Shown here: piece after piece, positions 18,371 through 28,466 of the stretch | How positions within the stretch are numbered: the stretch's first letter is position 1 | Layout of the letters: each line of letters begins with the position of its first letter | Origin: Acinetobacter higginsii | GTDB taxonomy: Bacteria > Pseudomonadota > Gammaproteobacteria > Pseudomonadales > Moraxellaceae | Length of the DNA: 64,000 nt | Direction of reading: 5' to 3' | Assembly: GCF_000369525.1 (NCBI RefSeq) | Contig: NZ_KB850072.1 | Location: 2,413,387-2,477,386 of the forward strand | The notes under the pieces: generated by a model | Seen by the model: the letters and a program-made list of their open reading frames with translations, nothing else | Database searches by the model: none | Told to the model about the DNA's origin: nothing | Position numbers and translations under genes: made by a program

Positions 18371-20104
18371 TTAACTATGCTGAACAATGCCTTGCGGGAT
18401 CGCATTCAGCAGTTTTTTGGTATATTCATGCTGTGGATGTAAATACAGTTCGTCCGAGTTAGCAATTTCAACTAATTCGCCATGATTCATGACCATGACT
18501 TGATCAGAAATGTATTTCACAACAGATAAGTCATGCGAAATAAAAATATAACTCAGACCAAACTCGTCCTGTAAATCCTGCAACAAATTCAACACCTGCG
18601 CCTGTACCGAAACATCCAATGCAGAAACAGACTCATCGCAGATTAAAATCTCAGGTTTCAAGGTTAAACAACGTGCGATCGCAATCCGCTGTCGTTGACC
18701 ACCAGAAAACTCATGTGGGTAACGGTCATAGGCTTGAACAGGCAAACTGACTCGCTCTAACAGCTCCAATGCCATCTTTTTGCGCACAGCATCATTCTGA
18801 CCTATGCCATGAATCCGCATCGGTTCCAATAAAATCTGCCCGATGGTAAAGCGTGGATTAAGTGAAGCATAGGGGTTCTGGAAAATGATTTGAATTTTGC
18901 GCTGGTACTGACAAAACTCTTTCTCACTCATGGCCAGAATATCTTTTCCACCAATCAAGGCTTCCCCGCCTGTGGCTTCATGTAAGCGCATCAATAACAG
19001 ACCAATCGTGGTTTTACCTGAACCCGACTCGCCAACTAGGCCCAAGGTTTTACCTTTGGCCAATTGAAAAGAGACACCTTTAACCGCTTGAAATTCTTCT
19101 TGTCCCCACAAACCCTTACGACTATAAAATGACTTTTTCAGATCTTTTACATCGAGCACAATCGGCTCATCGCCAGTCAGACCACGGACACGTTGTTTCA
19201 GGTTTAAATCAGACAGATTGGTGGCTTCGATCAGTTGTCCATTTTCGTCCTGCTGCATAAAATCACTGGTCACAGGCAAACGGTATGGACGAGTCGCCAA
19301 CTGTGGACGACAATGCAGCAAAGCACGGGTATACACATCTTGTGGTTGTTCCAGCACCTGTTCAACTGGACCACTTTCCCGAATCTCACCATGACGCATC
19401 ACGATCACTTCATCTGCGATTTCACCCACCAAGGCTAAATCATGAGTAATAAACAGCATCGACATTTCATGGCGTTGTCGTAATGACTCCAACAAATCAA
19501 TGATCTGCTTTTGGATGGTGACATCTAAGGCTGTTGTTGGTTCATCCGCAATCAGTAACTTCGGCTCACAGGCAATTGCCATCGCAATCATCACCCGTTG
19601 CTGTTGCCCACCTGAAAGCTGACTCGGATAAGCATCGATCTTGGTTTCTGGTGCAGGAATACCGACTTCTTTCAGTAATTCAAGTACCCGTGCTCTGGCC
19701 TGCTTACGTCCCATGCCCAAATGAATACATAACACCTCAGCAATTTGATCTCCCACGGTAAAGACAGGATTCAACGAGGACATCGGTTCCTGAAAAATCA
19801 TGGCAATGTCTTTACCACAAATTTTGCGAATCTCTTTGGCCGATAAATTGAGTAAATCTTTACCTTCAAAGCAAATTTGACTCTGTTCGGCAATTTGACT
19901 TTGCCCTTTTGGCAACAGCCCCATCACCGCTAGGGAAGTGACCGATTTACCACTGCCCGACTCACCAACCAGTGCTACAGTTTTATTTTTAGGAATTGAA
20001 AATGAAATCCCTTTGACTGTTTCAATCCACTGCTTATTTTCACCCTTAAAGCTGACACGGAGATCATCGACACGTAATAGCGTTGTTTCATTCTGATATT
20101 GCAT
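18371..20104 (-). CDS. yejF: peptide-type ABC transporter, double ATPase (YejF/DppDF-like)
   Basis: A 577-residue cytoplasmic protein with two fused ATPase domains. Each half has a Walker A (GESGSGKS, about residues 50 and 343), a signature (LSGGQQQR and FSGGQRQR) and a Walker B (LLIADEP, LICDES). Each ends with the oligopeptide-transporter C-terminal extension. It powers the two permeases encoded upstream. It is the last gene of the six-gene leftward operon and follows the second permease by 12 nt. The symbol reflects resemblance to YejF; the substrate is unproven. Confidence 0.88.
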   Translation of the reverse strand: MQYQNETTLLRVDDLRVSFKGENKQWIETVKGISFSIPKNKTVALVGESGSGKSVTSLAVMGLLPKGQSQIAEQSQICFEGKDLLNLSAKEIRKICGKDIAMIFQEPMSSLNPVFTVGDQIAEVLCIHLGMGRKQARARVLELLKEVGIPAPETKIDAYPSQLSGGQQQRVMIAMAIACEPKLLIADEPTTALDVTIQKQIIDLLESLRQRHEMSMLFITHDLALVGEIADEVIVMRHGEIRESGPVEQVLEQPQDVYTRALLHCRPQLATRPYRLPVTSDFMQQDENGQLIEATNLSDLNLKQRVRGLTGDEPIVLDVKDLKKSFYSRKGLWGQEEFQAVKGVSFQLAKGKTLGLVGESGSGKTTIGLLLMRLHEATGGEALIGGKDILAMSEKEFCQYQRKIQIIFQNPYASLNPRFTIGQILLEPMRIHGIGQNDAVRKKMALELLERVSLPVQAYDRYPHEFSGGQRQRIAIARCLTLKPEILICDESVSALDVSVQAQVLNLLQDLQDEFGLSYIFISHDLSVVKYISDQVMVMNHGELVEIANSDELYLHPQHEYTKKLLNAIPQGIVQHS

Positions 20105-20116
20105 TTTGTCTCTCCG

Positions 20117-21265
20117 CTATTTCAACTTAGGATCTAAAGCATCACGTAAGGCATCTGTAAACATCGAGAATGCAGTGACTAACACCGCCATTGCGATAGA
20201 TGCAGCAGCCAATTGCCACCATTTACCTAAGATCAGCTCACTTTGCGCTTCATTCAACATACTGCCCCAAGACACTACGCCGACAGGCACACCAAAACCA
20301 AGGAAGCTCAGAATGACTTCGGATTTAATAAATGACACCACCAAAATCGAAATCTGTACCAAGGCAATATGACTCACGTTTGGGAAGATATGTACAAACA
20401 TACGACGTAGATGACTCACTCCAATGGCTTTGGCTGCCAGAACATATTCGCGCGATTTATGTTTCATATATTCGGCACGAATCAGACGGAACACCCCCGT
20501 CCAACCAGTTAAACCCAAGATCAACACAATCGACAGAATGCCTTTTTGTTGCAGGACAGCCGCAATGGCCAACACCAACAACAGATAAGGAATCGAGGTA
20601 AAAATGTTATAGAACCAGTTCAAAACATCATCAACCCAGCCACCAAAATAACCTGCAATTGCACCCAAAAAAGTACCAATCACCACCGCCAATAGCGCAG
20701 ACAATAAACCGACCAGAATTGAAGTTTCAGCACCTTTGATGGTTTTTAGCAACACATCTTGTCCCCACTTATCCGCCCCAAAAGGCAAAGTAGTTTTGAG
20801 CTCTTGCTTTTGATCGAGTAAATGCCCACCGAGTTGCTGATCAATCTGCTGCATATCCTCAGCCAAAGGATCAACCACGCCATAATTATCAATGACTGAG
20901 CCACCTTGCTGTTCAGCTTGAATTTCCGCATTCAGCTGCTGAATCACGTCTTTCAGAGGATCAACAGGATTTTCAGGCAAAGTTGCTGTGTTTTCTGTAG
21001 TTGCCTTAATTTGATCTGACTCTGTATCCGCACCCAAGAAAGTGGGTGGTGCATAACTGACTGCAACTTCTTTATTCCAATTAGAGGCTATTACCCCTGT
21101 CATCGATAAAGCGAGCAGGATGAAATAAAATAACACCACCAAAAAAGACACCACGGCGATTCGATCTGACTTCAATCGATTCAAGGCCAAATGCCACAAT
21201 CCTGTTGACGCAGAAGATTCATTCGAGGCAGCTTTGCTTTTAAAAATTGTACTGAGCATCGTCAT
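20117..21265 (-). CDS. yejE: peptide-type ABC transporter permease (YejE/DppC-like)
   Basis: A 382-residue inner-membrane protein of the BPD_transp_1 family. There is one TM segment near residues 38-60. A long periplasmic insertion of about 100 residues follows, rich in Asp, Glu and Gln. Then come the five-helix permease core (LVGLLSALLAVVIGTFLGAIAGYFGG onward) and an EAA-type ATPase contact loop (EYVLAAKAIGVSHLRRM). The long acidic insertion between TM1 and the core is typical of YejE/OppC. It lies 4 nt after the first permease. Confidence 0.88.
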   Translation of the reverse strand: MTMLSTIFKSKAASNESSASTGLWHLALNRLKSDRIAVVSFLVVLFYFILLALSMTGVIASNWNKEVAVSYAPPTFLGADTESDQIKATTENTATLPENPVDPLKDVIQQLNAEIQAEQQGGSVIDNYGVVDPLAEDMQQIDQQLGGHLLDQKQELKTTLPFGADKWGQDVLLKTIKGAETSILVGLLSALLAVVIGTFLGAIAGYFGGWVDDVLNWFYNIFTSIPYLLLVLAIAAVLQQKGILSIVLILGLTGWTGVFRLIRAEYMKHKSREYVLAAKAIGVSHLRRMFVHIFPNVSHIALVQISILVVSFIKSEVILSFLGFGVPVGVVSWGSMLNEAQSELILGKWWQLAAASIAMAVLVTAFSMFTDALRDALDPKLK

Positions 21266-21269
21266 CCTC

Positions 21270-22208
21270 CTATTTCAACTGCACACGAGGATCGAGGAGC
21301 TTATAAATCAGATCGGCGATCAAGTTAAAAATCATGGTGACTGCAGCGATATATACGGTGATGGCTTTAATCACAGGAAAATCACTGCGTTCAACCGCAA
21401 TAATAATTTCCCGACCTATGCCCGGAATACCAAAGAAACGTTCAATCAGGAAAGCACCAATCAATAAGGCAGGCAGACTAGCCATCACTTCAGTGACAAT
21501 CGGAATCGAGGCATTACGCAATACATGCACACCGAGTACCCGAGACTCACCTACGCCTTTGGCACGCGCAGTCCGCACATAATCTTGGTTAATTTCGTCT
21601 AAGACGAAGCTTCGATACAAACGTAGTGTTGGGGCAATACTCACCACCAACATGATTAAGATCGGCAACAGAGCATAATGGAATAAATTTTGACTAAAAC
21701 TATCACTCCAGCCTTGTACTGGGAACCAACTTAACTGATAGGCCAAAACATATTGGAAGATGATGATATATACCAAGATACTGATCGACATGCCAATGGT
21801 ACACAGCATCATCACCATACGATCGGTCAATGAACCACGAACCGATGCAACCGCCAATGCCAAGATGATTGAAATCACGGTTTGTAAAATGGTCAATGGA
21901 ATCAATAAGGTCAGTGATGGGCCTAGTCGGGTCAAAATAATCTGCGAAACAGATTCGCCTGTACTCCAACTGGCACCATAATCAAAAGTCAGAATCTGTT
22001 TAATAAAAATCCACAGCTGCACATAATAAGGTTGATCAACCCCCAACTGTTTACGGATGTTTTCAATTTGCTCAGGGTTGGACATTTTTCCTGCCAAGAT
22101 ATATGCAGGATCTCCCCCCACCCAGTTAAACAAGAAGAAGATTAGCAAAATGACACCCAACATGGTCGGGATCATTTGCCATAGTCTACGCACGACATAA
22201 GCAAGCAT
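21270..22208 (-). CDS. yejB: peptide-type ABC transporter permease (YejB/DppB-like)
   Basis: A 312-residue inner-membrane permease. It has an N-terminal TM (YVVRRLWQMIPTMLGVILLIFFLFNWVGGDP), a periplasmic loop and a five-helix core. The EAA loop is DYVRTARAKGVGESRVLGVHVLRNA near residues 205-230. It forms the heteromeric pore with the next gene. It begins 12 nt after the M3 peptidase stop, so the peptidase is inside the transporter operon. Confidence 0.88.
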   Translation of the reverse strand: MLAYVVRRLWQMIPTMLGVILLIFFLFNWVGGDPAYILAGKMSNPEQIENIRKQLGVDQPYYVQLWIFIKQILTFDYGASWSTGESVSQIILTRLGPSLTLLIPLTILQTVISIILALAVASVRGSLTDRMVMMLCTIGMSISILVYIIIFQYVLAYQLSWFPVQGWSDSFSQNLFHYALLPILIMLVVSIAPTLRLYRSFVLDEINQDYVRTARAKGVGESRVLGVHVLRNASIPIVTEVMASLPALLIGAFLIERFFGIPGIGREIIIAVERSDFPVIKAITVYIAAVTMIFNLIADLIYKLLDPRVQLK

Positions 22209-22220
22209 AATGGCAAATCC

Positions 22221-24239
22221 TTATTTGACCCGTTGACCTGTAATTTCATTAAAGAAGGCTTTGTTATCGGGCTCTCTGCCTAAGAAGTCTTTAACCAGTT
22301 TCGCTGCATTCTTTTGACTACCTTGTGACAAAATCGCCTGACGGTAGCGTTGTCCCACTTCTGGATTATTCAGGTTATCGCCAAAAGCCGACAACATATC
22401 TAAGGCTAAGACTTCAGACCACATATAGCCATAATAACCCGCTTGATAACCCATCAGATGGCCAAACTGACCAGGGAACTCGGTGTTCGGTACATAACCC
22501 AAAGCGGTTGCCGATTCCATTTTTTTCCAGACATCCATCGGCTGTACTTTCAGCGCATCCGCACCGTGTAAAGCCATGTCATATTGTGCATATAAGGTTT
22601 GACGTGCATAACGCAAACCACGTCCATAATTGTGTACCGATTTAAGGCGTGCAATTAGGGCATCGTCTACGCGTGGACAAGCTGGATTACAATAATCGGC
22701 CACTTTAGACAAGGTTTCTTTACGACGCGCCCACTCTTCATACATTTGTGATGGTGCTTCGACAAAGTCGCGCTCTACCGATGTACCCGACTGACCTGAA
22801 TAGCGGGTTTTCGATAAAATGCCATGTAGGGCATGACCAAACTCATGTACAAAGGTTTCCAGCTCATCACTATTTAAACCTTTGCGGTTAAAGTTAGTGA
22901 CCAACACTGAAATTGGTTTACGCTTGCTCAGTGTACTGCCGCCATATACACCCCAGACCGCTGCATGCCCATACTTGCCTTCACGTGGGAATTTATCCAT
23001 GTATAGGCCACCAAGAACTTCACCTGTTTTTTTGTCAGTGACATCGTAATACTCCACCTCGTCTTGCCAAGCATCAACTTTGGCTGGCTTAAATTCAATC
23101 CCATAAAGATCAGATGAAATCGCAAATAACCACTTTTGTGCCGCTAAGGTCGGGAAATAATCACGCAGTTTTTCTTGGTCTATCTGGTATTTGTCTTTAC
23201 GGAGTTTTTCACTCCAATAGTTCACATTCCAACGGTTAATTTCAGCTTTTTCTACAGTTGTGTTCAAGGTTTTGGCTTTAAATGCACGTAACTCCTCCAC
23301 TTCTTTTTGCTCAAGTGGTGCAACAACGTTGTGTACATCGGCCAAAAAGGTGTTAACCGTTTTTGGCGTTTTCGCCATACGTTTTTTTAGCGCCCAATCG
23401 GCATAGCTTGGCTGACCAAACAGTTGCGCCAATTCATAACGTAAGTCAATAATCTGTTTAAGCAAGACTAAGTTCTTTTCTGTACCACGACGTGTAAATG
23501 CAGTTTGATAACGTTTGCGTGCATCATCACTGTCGGCCAACTCCATAAACGGTTGGTACTCTGGATATTCAAACCCTAATAAATAATTGCCTTTGTCATT
23601 TTTCTTTAGGCCTGAAATATAACTATCTGGTAAGCCTTTTAGCTCGGCAGGCGTAAATTCTAATTTTTCTGGATTATCACGAATATTGCGGGAGAATTCT
23701 TGCGAAAGTTTGGTCAACTCATCAAAAATTGTTTTGACCCGTGCTCTTTTTTCGGGTGAAAGTTGTACCCCTGTATCTTCAAAGGCATCAAGAATATCTT
23801 GGCGGTACTTAGTATCGATTGCATCGTTGGCTTTGGTGTTTTTAAAACGTTGGTATAACTTCGGATTCTGATAAATTTCGGTTTGTAGTTGATTCAACTT
23901 AACTTCGCAATCTTCAGCGGCTTGGCGTAATTTAGCATCTGGATCAACATTGCTATACAGGCTAATCGGCCCAGCAAAATTCTCGAAAGTTGCCATTAAT
24001 TGATCCCACTCTGCCAACACAGGTGCAGCATCGGATTGCGGTTTAATGCTTTGTTTTTCCAGTTGAGAAATACGCTGCTTTAAAGTCTGTAAATTAGCAT
24101 CGCACCATTGTGCACTTTCACTGCTTTTTAAAATCGGTAACGTGGTTCGTGTGCTTTCAGCCCAAATGCCTTGACTCATCCCCGTGACCGCCATCGATAA
24201 CAGTCCCAGTGTCGACAACTTCAATATTCTTTTCGCCAT
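22221..24239 (-). CDS. secreted M3-family zinc oligopeptidase (Dcp-like)
   Basis: A 672-residue metallopeptidase of family M3. It has an N-terminal Sec signal (MAKRILKLSTLGLLSMAVTG... cleaved near AWA/ES around residue 29), so it should be periplasmic, unlike the cytosolic PrlC and Dcp. The zinc motif HEFGH is at 465-469, with the third ligand in the EAPSQ/YEEW region about 28 residues later. The ATG at 24239 follows GGAGAAAG; the longer in-frame start at 24299 would overlap the upstream gene and hide the signal. Placed among peptide ABC genes, it probably trims imported oligopeptides before uptake. Confidence 0.88.
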   Translation of the reverse strand: MAKRILKLSTLGLLSMAVTGMSQGIWAESTRTTLPILKSSESAQWCDANLQTLKQRISQLEKQSIKPQSDAAPVLAEWDQLMATFENFAGPISLYSNVDPDAKLRQAAEDCEVKLNQLQTEIYQNPKLYQRFKNTKANDAIDTKYRQDILDAFEDTGVQLSPEKRARVKTIFDELTKLSQEFSRNIRDNPEKLEFTPAELKGLPDSYISGLKKNDKGNYLLGFEYPEYQPFMELADSDDARKRYQTAFTRRGTEKNLVLLKQIIDLRYELAQLFGQPSYADWALKKRMAKTPKTVNTFLADVHNVVAPLEQKEVEELRAFKAKTLNTTVEKAEINRWNVNYWSEKLRKDKYQIDQEKLRDYFPTLAAQKWLFAISSDLYGIEFKPAKVDAWQDEVEYYDVTDKKTGEVLGGLYMDKFPREGKYGHAAVWGVYGGSTLSKRKPISVLVTNFNRKGLNSDELETFVHEFGHALHGILSKTRYSGQSGTSVERDFVEAPSQMYEEWARRKETLSKVADYCNPACPRVDDALIARLKSVHNYGRGLRYARQTLYAQYDMALHGADALKVQPMDVWKKMESATALGYVPNTEFPGQFGHLMGYQAGYYGYMWSEVLALDMLSAFGDNLNNPEVGQRYRQAILSQGSQKNAAKLVKDFLGREPDNKAFFNEITGQRVK

Positions 24240-24265
24240 GCGCTTTCTCCAATTTAATCTGTTTG

Positions 24266-26089
24266 TTATTTCTTGTCTTGAATATCGATATACATCCATT
24301 CTGCTGGCAGAACAGGGTGTTTTTTATAACCAATCACACGCGGTTGCGCGACCACGGTGCGGTAACGGGTCGACATAAATTGTACGGGCGAATAAAACTC
24401 TAACAACCGTGACATTTTGCGATACAGCATATCGCGCTCAGGGCCATCCTCAAGTCTCAATGATTGCTCATAGAGACGGTCATATTCGGGTAATTTGAAG
24501 CAGGTATGATTGGTTGCATGAATATTTTTGCCATAAAACAACTGCACAAAATTATCTGCGTCAGGATAATCTGCAATCCAAGCCGAAGCCTTAAACATGG
24601 TTTTACATTGTTTCTCCGCTTTTAAACCTTCCGCGAAAGGAACAGGCTTCGACACCATATTAATTTTAATATTGGTTAAATCTTTCTTGAGTAACTCGGC
24701 CATTTGCATACTTCGTGCACTGCTGGTCGATGGCATAAACTCAATCACTAAAGGCTTTCCATCAGGTAAAGTTCGCCAACCATCCTTACCTACTTTGTAG
24801 TTGTAGCGATCCAATAGCAAATTGGCTGCTTTTACAGAATAAGGAATACTGCTTTTATAATTTGGATCATGCCCTGCGACACCATATGGAATCGGTGATT
24901 CTAATTTTTTGGCATTGCCTTTGGCCAAGACCGTGATAAATTTTTCTTTAGAAACTGCCATAGACATCGCGCGACGCAATGCAATCTTATCTTTACTAAA
25001 ACCACCTACTACGGGGTTTTGGATATTCCAATACAAATAATCAATCGAAGGATCTGAGATACGAGACAATTGAATGCCCTTCTTGGCAAGTTCAGGTTTT
25101 AATGAACCATCAGATTGCAAAGCCTGTGCAGGTAATTCACCATCGAGTGTAAATAAGTCCAAACCATCTTTTTGGAATGACAGCCAACCCGATTGTGATT
25201 CTTCAATGACTTGAATATCGACCACACCGATTTGTGGCATTTTTTTGCCTTGCATCTGTTGTACGATTTTTTGATCTTCAGGAGTGCTGGCCTTAAAGTC
25301 CCATGTAAAACCACGATAATCTGGATTTGCCTTCAATATAATCCGTGAACCTGGTGTCCAATGTGACAGCATATAAGGACCTGTTCCTACAGGACGTCCC
25401 ATTACATAGCCCGCCTTATCACGATATTTTTCAATCACTTCACGTGCCACTGCACCCGTGGGTTGATGCGCCAATAGCATCGGAAAATTATGATTCGGTT
25501 CTTTTAAACGAATCACCAAAGTATAACGATCAGGCGTTTGTAGTCCCGCGATCGGCTGATCATAATTAAACTTTCCTGTTTTACTGGCTTGTTGAATAAG
25601 CGGTTCAATGCCCACAATTTTATCTTCAAATAACCAGCTGTTAGGAGAATGCAGATTTGGATCAAGTAAGCGTTTAAATGAATACGCATAATCAGCAGCG
25701 GTGAGTTCACGTGACTTGCCTTTAAATGCAGGATCAGGTGTGAAATAAATCCCTTTCTGAATCCGAATGGTATAGGTCAACCCATCCGCACTCACTTCAG
25801 GTAATGCCACTGCCGTTTTTGGCACCAACTTGGCAGGCGAAGCTAAATAATCGTAGGTATAGAGCGTTTCAAAAATAGAATATAAGACATGAGCCGAATA
25901 CAGGTCTTGTGTCGCTACGGGATCAAATCCCGTTTCCGCCACTGGAAAGGCATAACGTAAGACTTTTTTTGGATCGGCAGGGCTTTTCGCTTCTGTAATC
26001 GTTACCCCTAGACTTAATGTTGTCCCCAATAACAGCGCCAGACTAGTCCGTTGCATCGAAAGTTTAAAATTTTGCTTCATCATAAACAC
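24266..26089 (-). CDS. extracellular solute-binding protein, family 5 (peptide type), copy 2
   Basis: A 607-residue secreted binding protein (SBP_bac_5). The signal peptide covers about residues 1-34 (LSMQRTSLALLLGTTLSLGVTITEA). The family segments LRYAFPVAETGFDP, YTIRIQKGIYFTPDPAFKG and PVGTGPYMLSHWTPGSRI are all present. It shares extensive similarity along its length with the upstream 598-residue protein, so the two are tandem paralogues. It delivers substrate to the YejB/YejE-like permeases. The start is six bases after the stop of the first copy. Confidence 0.9.
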   Translation of the reverse strand: MFMMKQNFKLSMQRTSLALLLGTTLSLGVTITEAKSPADPKKVLRYAFPVAETGFDPVATQDLYSAHVLYSIFETLYTYDYLASPAKLVPKTAVALPEVSADGLTYTIRIQKGIYFTPDPAFKGKSRELTAADYAYSFKRLLDPNLHSPNSWLFEDKIVGIEPLIQQASKTGKFNYDQPIAGLQTPDRYTLVIRLKEPNHNFPMLLAHQPTGAVAREVIEKYRDKAGYVMGRPVGTGPYMLSHWTPGSRIILKANPDYRGFTWDFKASTPEDQKIVQQMQGKKMPQIGVVDIQVIEESQSGWLSFQKDGLDLFTLDGELPAQALQSDGSLKPELAKKGIQLSRISDPSIDYLYWNIQNPVVGGFSKDKIALRRAMSMAVSKEKFITVLAKGNAKKLESPIPYGVAGHDPNYKSSIPYSVKAANLLLDRYNYKVGKDGWRTLPDGKPLVIEFMPSTSSARSMQMAELLKKDLTNIKINMVSKPVPFAEGLKAEKQCKTMFKASAWIADYPDADNFVQLFYGKNIHATNHTCFKLPEYDRLYEQSLRLEDGPERDMLYRKMSRLLEFYSPVQFMSTRYRTVVAQPRVIGYKKHPVLPAEWMYIDIQDKK

Positions 26090-26094
26090 ATCAC

Positions 26095-27891
26095 TTATTT
26101 TTGATTTGGTGAAACAATATCTAAGTATTGCCAGTTGGTATTCATAATTGGATGAGCTTTAAATCCCTGCACCTCAGGTTGAATCAACCAGTTCCGAATC
26201 CGTGTATCTTGTAAAATCCACGTTCCATCTGCTTCAATTTGGCGACTCATTTTTTCATAGAATGGCATACGTTTTTCAGGGGCTTGCTGCATCGCCTGTT
26301 TATATAAATTGTCATAAGCAGCTGACTGATAACAGGATTGATTACCACGACCCACATTCGGACCATAAAGCAATTGCGTGAAATTTTCACCCTCTGGATA
26401 ATCCGCATGCCATGCGCCACTCCACATCATGTATTGACACTGGGTTGCGGCTTTTAAGTTATCGGCAAAATTACTGACTTTAAAGTCTGCCCGAACCCCG
26501 ATTGCATCTAGATTTTTCTTCCACAATTCAGAATACATCACGGAAGCTGTACCACTCTCGGTATTTATTTTTAAGGTTAAAGGCTTGCCATTGGGCAGAT
26601 TACGATAGCCATCTGGACCTTTTTTATAGCCGAAATGATCCAATAATTTATTGGCTAAAGCAGGATTGTAACCAATGCTACTGCGATAATTCGGGTTATG
26701 ACCATTAATGCCTGCAGGTACCAGCATTTCAGCCTTAACCGCCTGACCTTTTCTTAAGATACGAATATATTCATTGACATTAAAAGACATAGCGATGGCA
26801 CGTCTTAACGCAATTTTATCGAGGCTATTCCCACCAACAACAGGATCACGCATATTCAACATTGAATAGGTGATCTCTGCCTCTTTATTGGCATACAAAC
26901 GTATACCCTGCTTTTGCATTTCTGCTTTTAACTGATTATTTTGATCAAGTACTTTAGGAATTGCACTTGAAGTGACCTTATCAAAATCCAGTTGTTTGGA
27001 CTGAAAAGCGAGCCAACGTGATTGTTCTTCTTCGATAATGCTGATATTGACTTTGCCAATTTGCGGCATTTGCTTGCCACTCATTTCTTTAACCAGCTGG
27101 TTATCCCACGCCGTACCTGTCGATTTAAAATTCCAGACAAAACCGCGATAATCAGGATTTGCAACTAATTCGATCTTGCTGCGGGGTACATATTTGCTCA
27201 GCATATAAGGCCCTGTTCCCACAGGATGCATGGCTAATCGATCTTTATAGTATTCAACCACTTCCCGTGCAGTCGCACCAAAGGTGCTATAGGCCAAAAT
27301 ATAAGGGAAATTATAATCAGGTTGCGTCAGGGTAAATTGAATCGTATATTTATCCAGTGCTTTAACGCCGTCAATCTTGGCATCATAGTTAAATGTGCCC
27401 GTTTTTTTGGCTTGGTCCACCAGTGCATTTGCACCCACAATTTTATTATCAATAAAAGAAAATGCTGAGGCATGATTTTTAGGATCTAATATCCGCTTAA
27501 TGGAATAGACATAATCCTCTGCAACCAGCTCTCTGCGTTTACCTTTAAACGCAGGATCATCGGTAAAATAAATCCCTGGTTTTATTTTAAATATATAAAT
27601 CTGACCATTTTTTTCAATCACAGGTAGGCTTTCTGCTGTTGATGGAACCAATTTTACTGGGTTAGCGAGATAATCGTATTGAAGCAATCTTTCAAAAATT
27701 ACATCGGCGACATTTCCGCTGTAAAAATTAAAAGTTTTAACCATATCAAAACCATCATCTGGGGCTTCAAAAGCAACACGGAGTACTTTATCTGCCTGAG
27801 CAGGTGTTTTTGCATACCCCATCGGCATAAATGCAATAACGGTTGATAATACAGTGACCGTAAAAAAAGTTGACTTCAAATCAGTGCTCAC
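26095..27891 (-). CDS. extracellular solute-binding protein, family 5 (peptide type), copy 1
   Basis: A 598-residue secreted binding protein, first gene of the leftward operon. The signal peptide is about residues 1-27 (FFTVTVLSTVIAFMPMGYA). Family segments are LRVAFEAPDDGFDM, YIFKIKPGIYFTDDPAFKG and HPVGTGPYMLSKYVPRSKI. The paralogous second copy follows at once, suggesting two ligand specificities feeding one permease. YejA-like or heme/peptide-type ligands are possible; sequence alone does not decide. Confidence 0.9.
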   Translation of the reverse strand: MSTDLKSTFFTVTVLSTVIAFMPMGYAKTPAQADKVLRVAFEAPDDGFDMVKTFNFYSGNVADVIFERLLQYDYLANPVKLVPSTAESLPVIEKNGQIYIFKIKPGIYFTDDPAFKGKRRELVAEDYVYSIKRILDPKNHASAFSFIDNKIVGANALVDQAKKTGTFNYDAKIDGVKALDKYTIQFTLTQPDYNFPYILAYSTFGATAREVVEYYKDRLAMHPVGTGPYMLSKYVPRSKIELVANPDYRGFVWNFKSTGTAWDNQLVKEMSGKQMPQIGKVNISIIEEEQSRWLAFQSKQLDFDKVTSSAIPKVLDQNNQLKAEMQKQGIRLYANKEAEITYSMLNMRDPVVGGNSLDKIALRRAIAMSFNVNEYIRILRKGQAVKAEMLVPAGINGHNPNYRSSIGYNPALANKLLDHFGYKKGPDGYRNLPNGKPLTLKINTESGTASVMYSELWKKNLDAIGVRADFKVSNFADNLKAATQCQYMMWSGAWHADYPEGENFTQLLYGPNVGRGNQSCYQSAAYDNLYKQAMQQAPEKRMPFYEKMSRQIEADGTWILQDTRIRNWLIQPEVQGFKAHPIMNTNWQYLDIVSPNQK

Positions 27892-28255
27892 ATCATCGTT
27901 TTTTAATAAATACTAGACTTTTGCATAGCATTCAACACTACAACCGTTTCCCTTTCAGCGTGTCTCATTCCAACTTTTTATTAAAAAATCATTTATTTAA
28001 TGATGTTTTACCAGTTGGAAAAATTAAGTTAAAAGAAAAACCCCTTAAAGATCGAAAATTACCTTGCTAATTTCATGCCACTTTTCAAATAAAAAAATTA
28101 TGTTTATTTTTTAATCAAAACGTATTCTTAGCAGATCTAGTTTTCACGCATCTTAAATAAAAGTAACTTTATGCCAAATCATATTTTTATATATTATTTT
28201 CCATTTCAATGAAATAAAAATAATAAACCATATGTTTTATAACAACAAAAGATGA

Positions 28256-28276
28256 TTTGCACCACAAAAAAGCAAA
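28256..28276. promoter_or_regulatory. candidate enhancer (activator) site for the sigma-54 promoter
   Basis: The inverted repeat TTTGC-N11-GCAAA lies about 200 bp upstream of the -24 element, a usual distance for a bacterial enhancer-binding protein. TGCACCA at its left half resembles an NtrC half-site. The right half is not an NtrC match, so the regulator is unassigned. Confidence 0.3.
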
Positions 28277-28466
28277 AATAAAACTTTATGATTCATTTTA
28301 ATGCATTACAAAAACATACCTTATTTGGAACTTTATGTTAACCAATCCACATTTAAAATTATTTCAATATTTTTAATATTTAGTAAAAATATGAAAAGCT
28401 TATATATAAAAACTAAAACACTTTTACACATTTTATTCTACATTAAGCGAAATCTAAAAATAGGGT

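Noticed and set aside
24240..24299. A longer start for the M3 peptidase at 24299
   Set aside because: It would overlap the upstream binding-protein gene, lacks a ribosome binding site and would put 20 charged residues before an otherwise clear signal peptide.
27958..27971. A GG-N10-GC pair on the minus strand (TTGGAATGAGACACGCT) before the ABC operon, as a second sigma-54 promoter
   Set aside because: Spacing fits but the TGGCAC and TTGC positions are mostly mismatched. It is too weak to claim; the ABC arm may use sigma-70.
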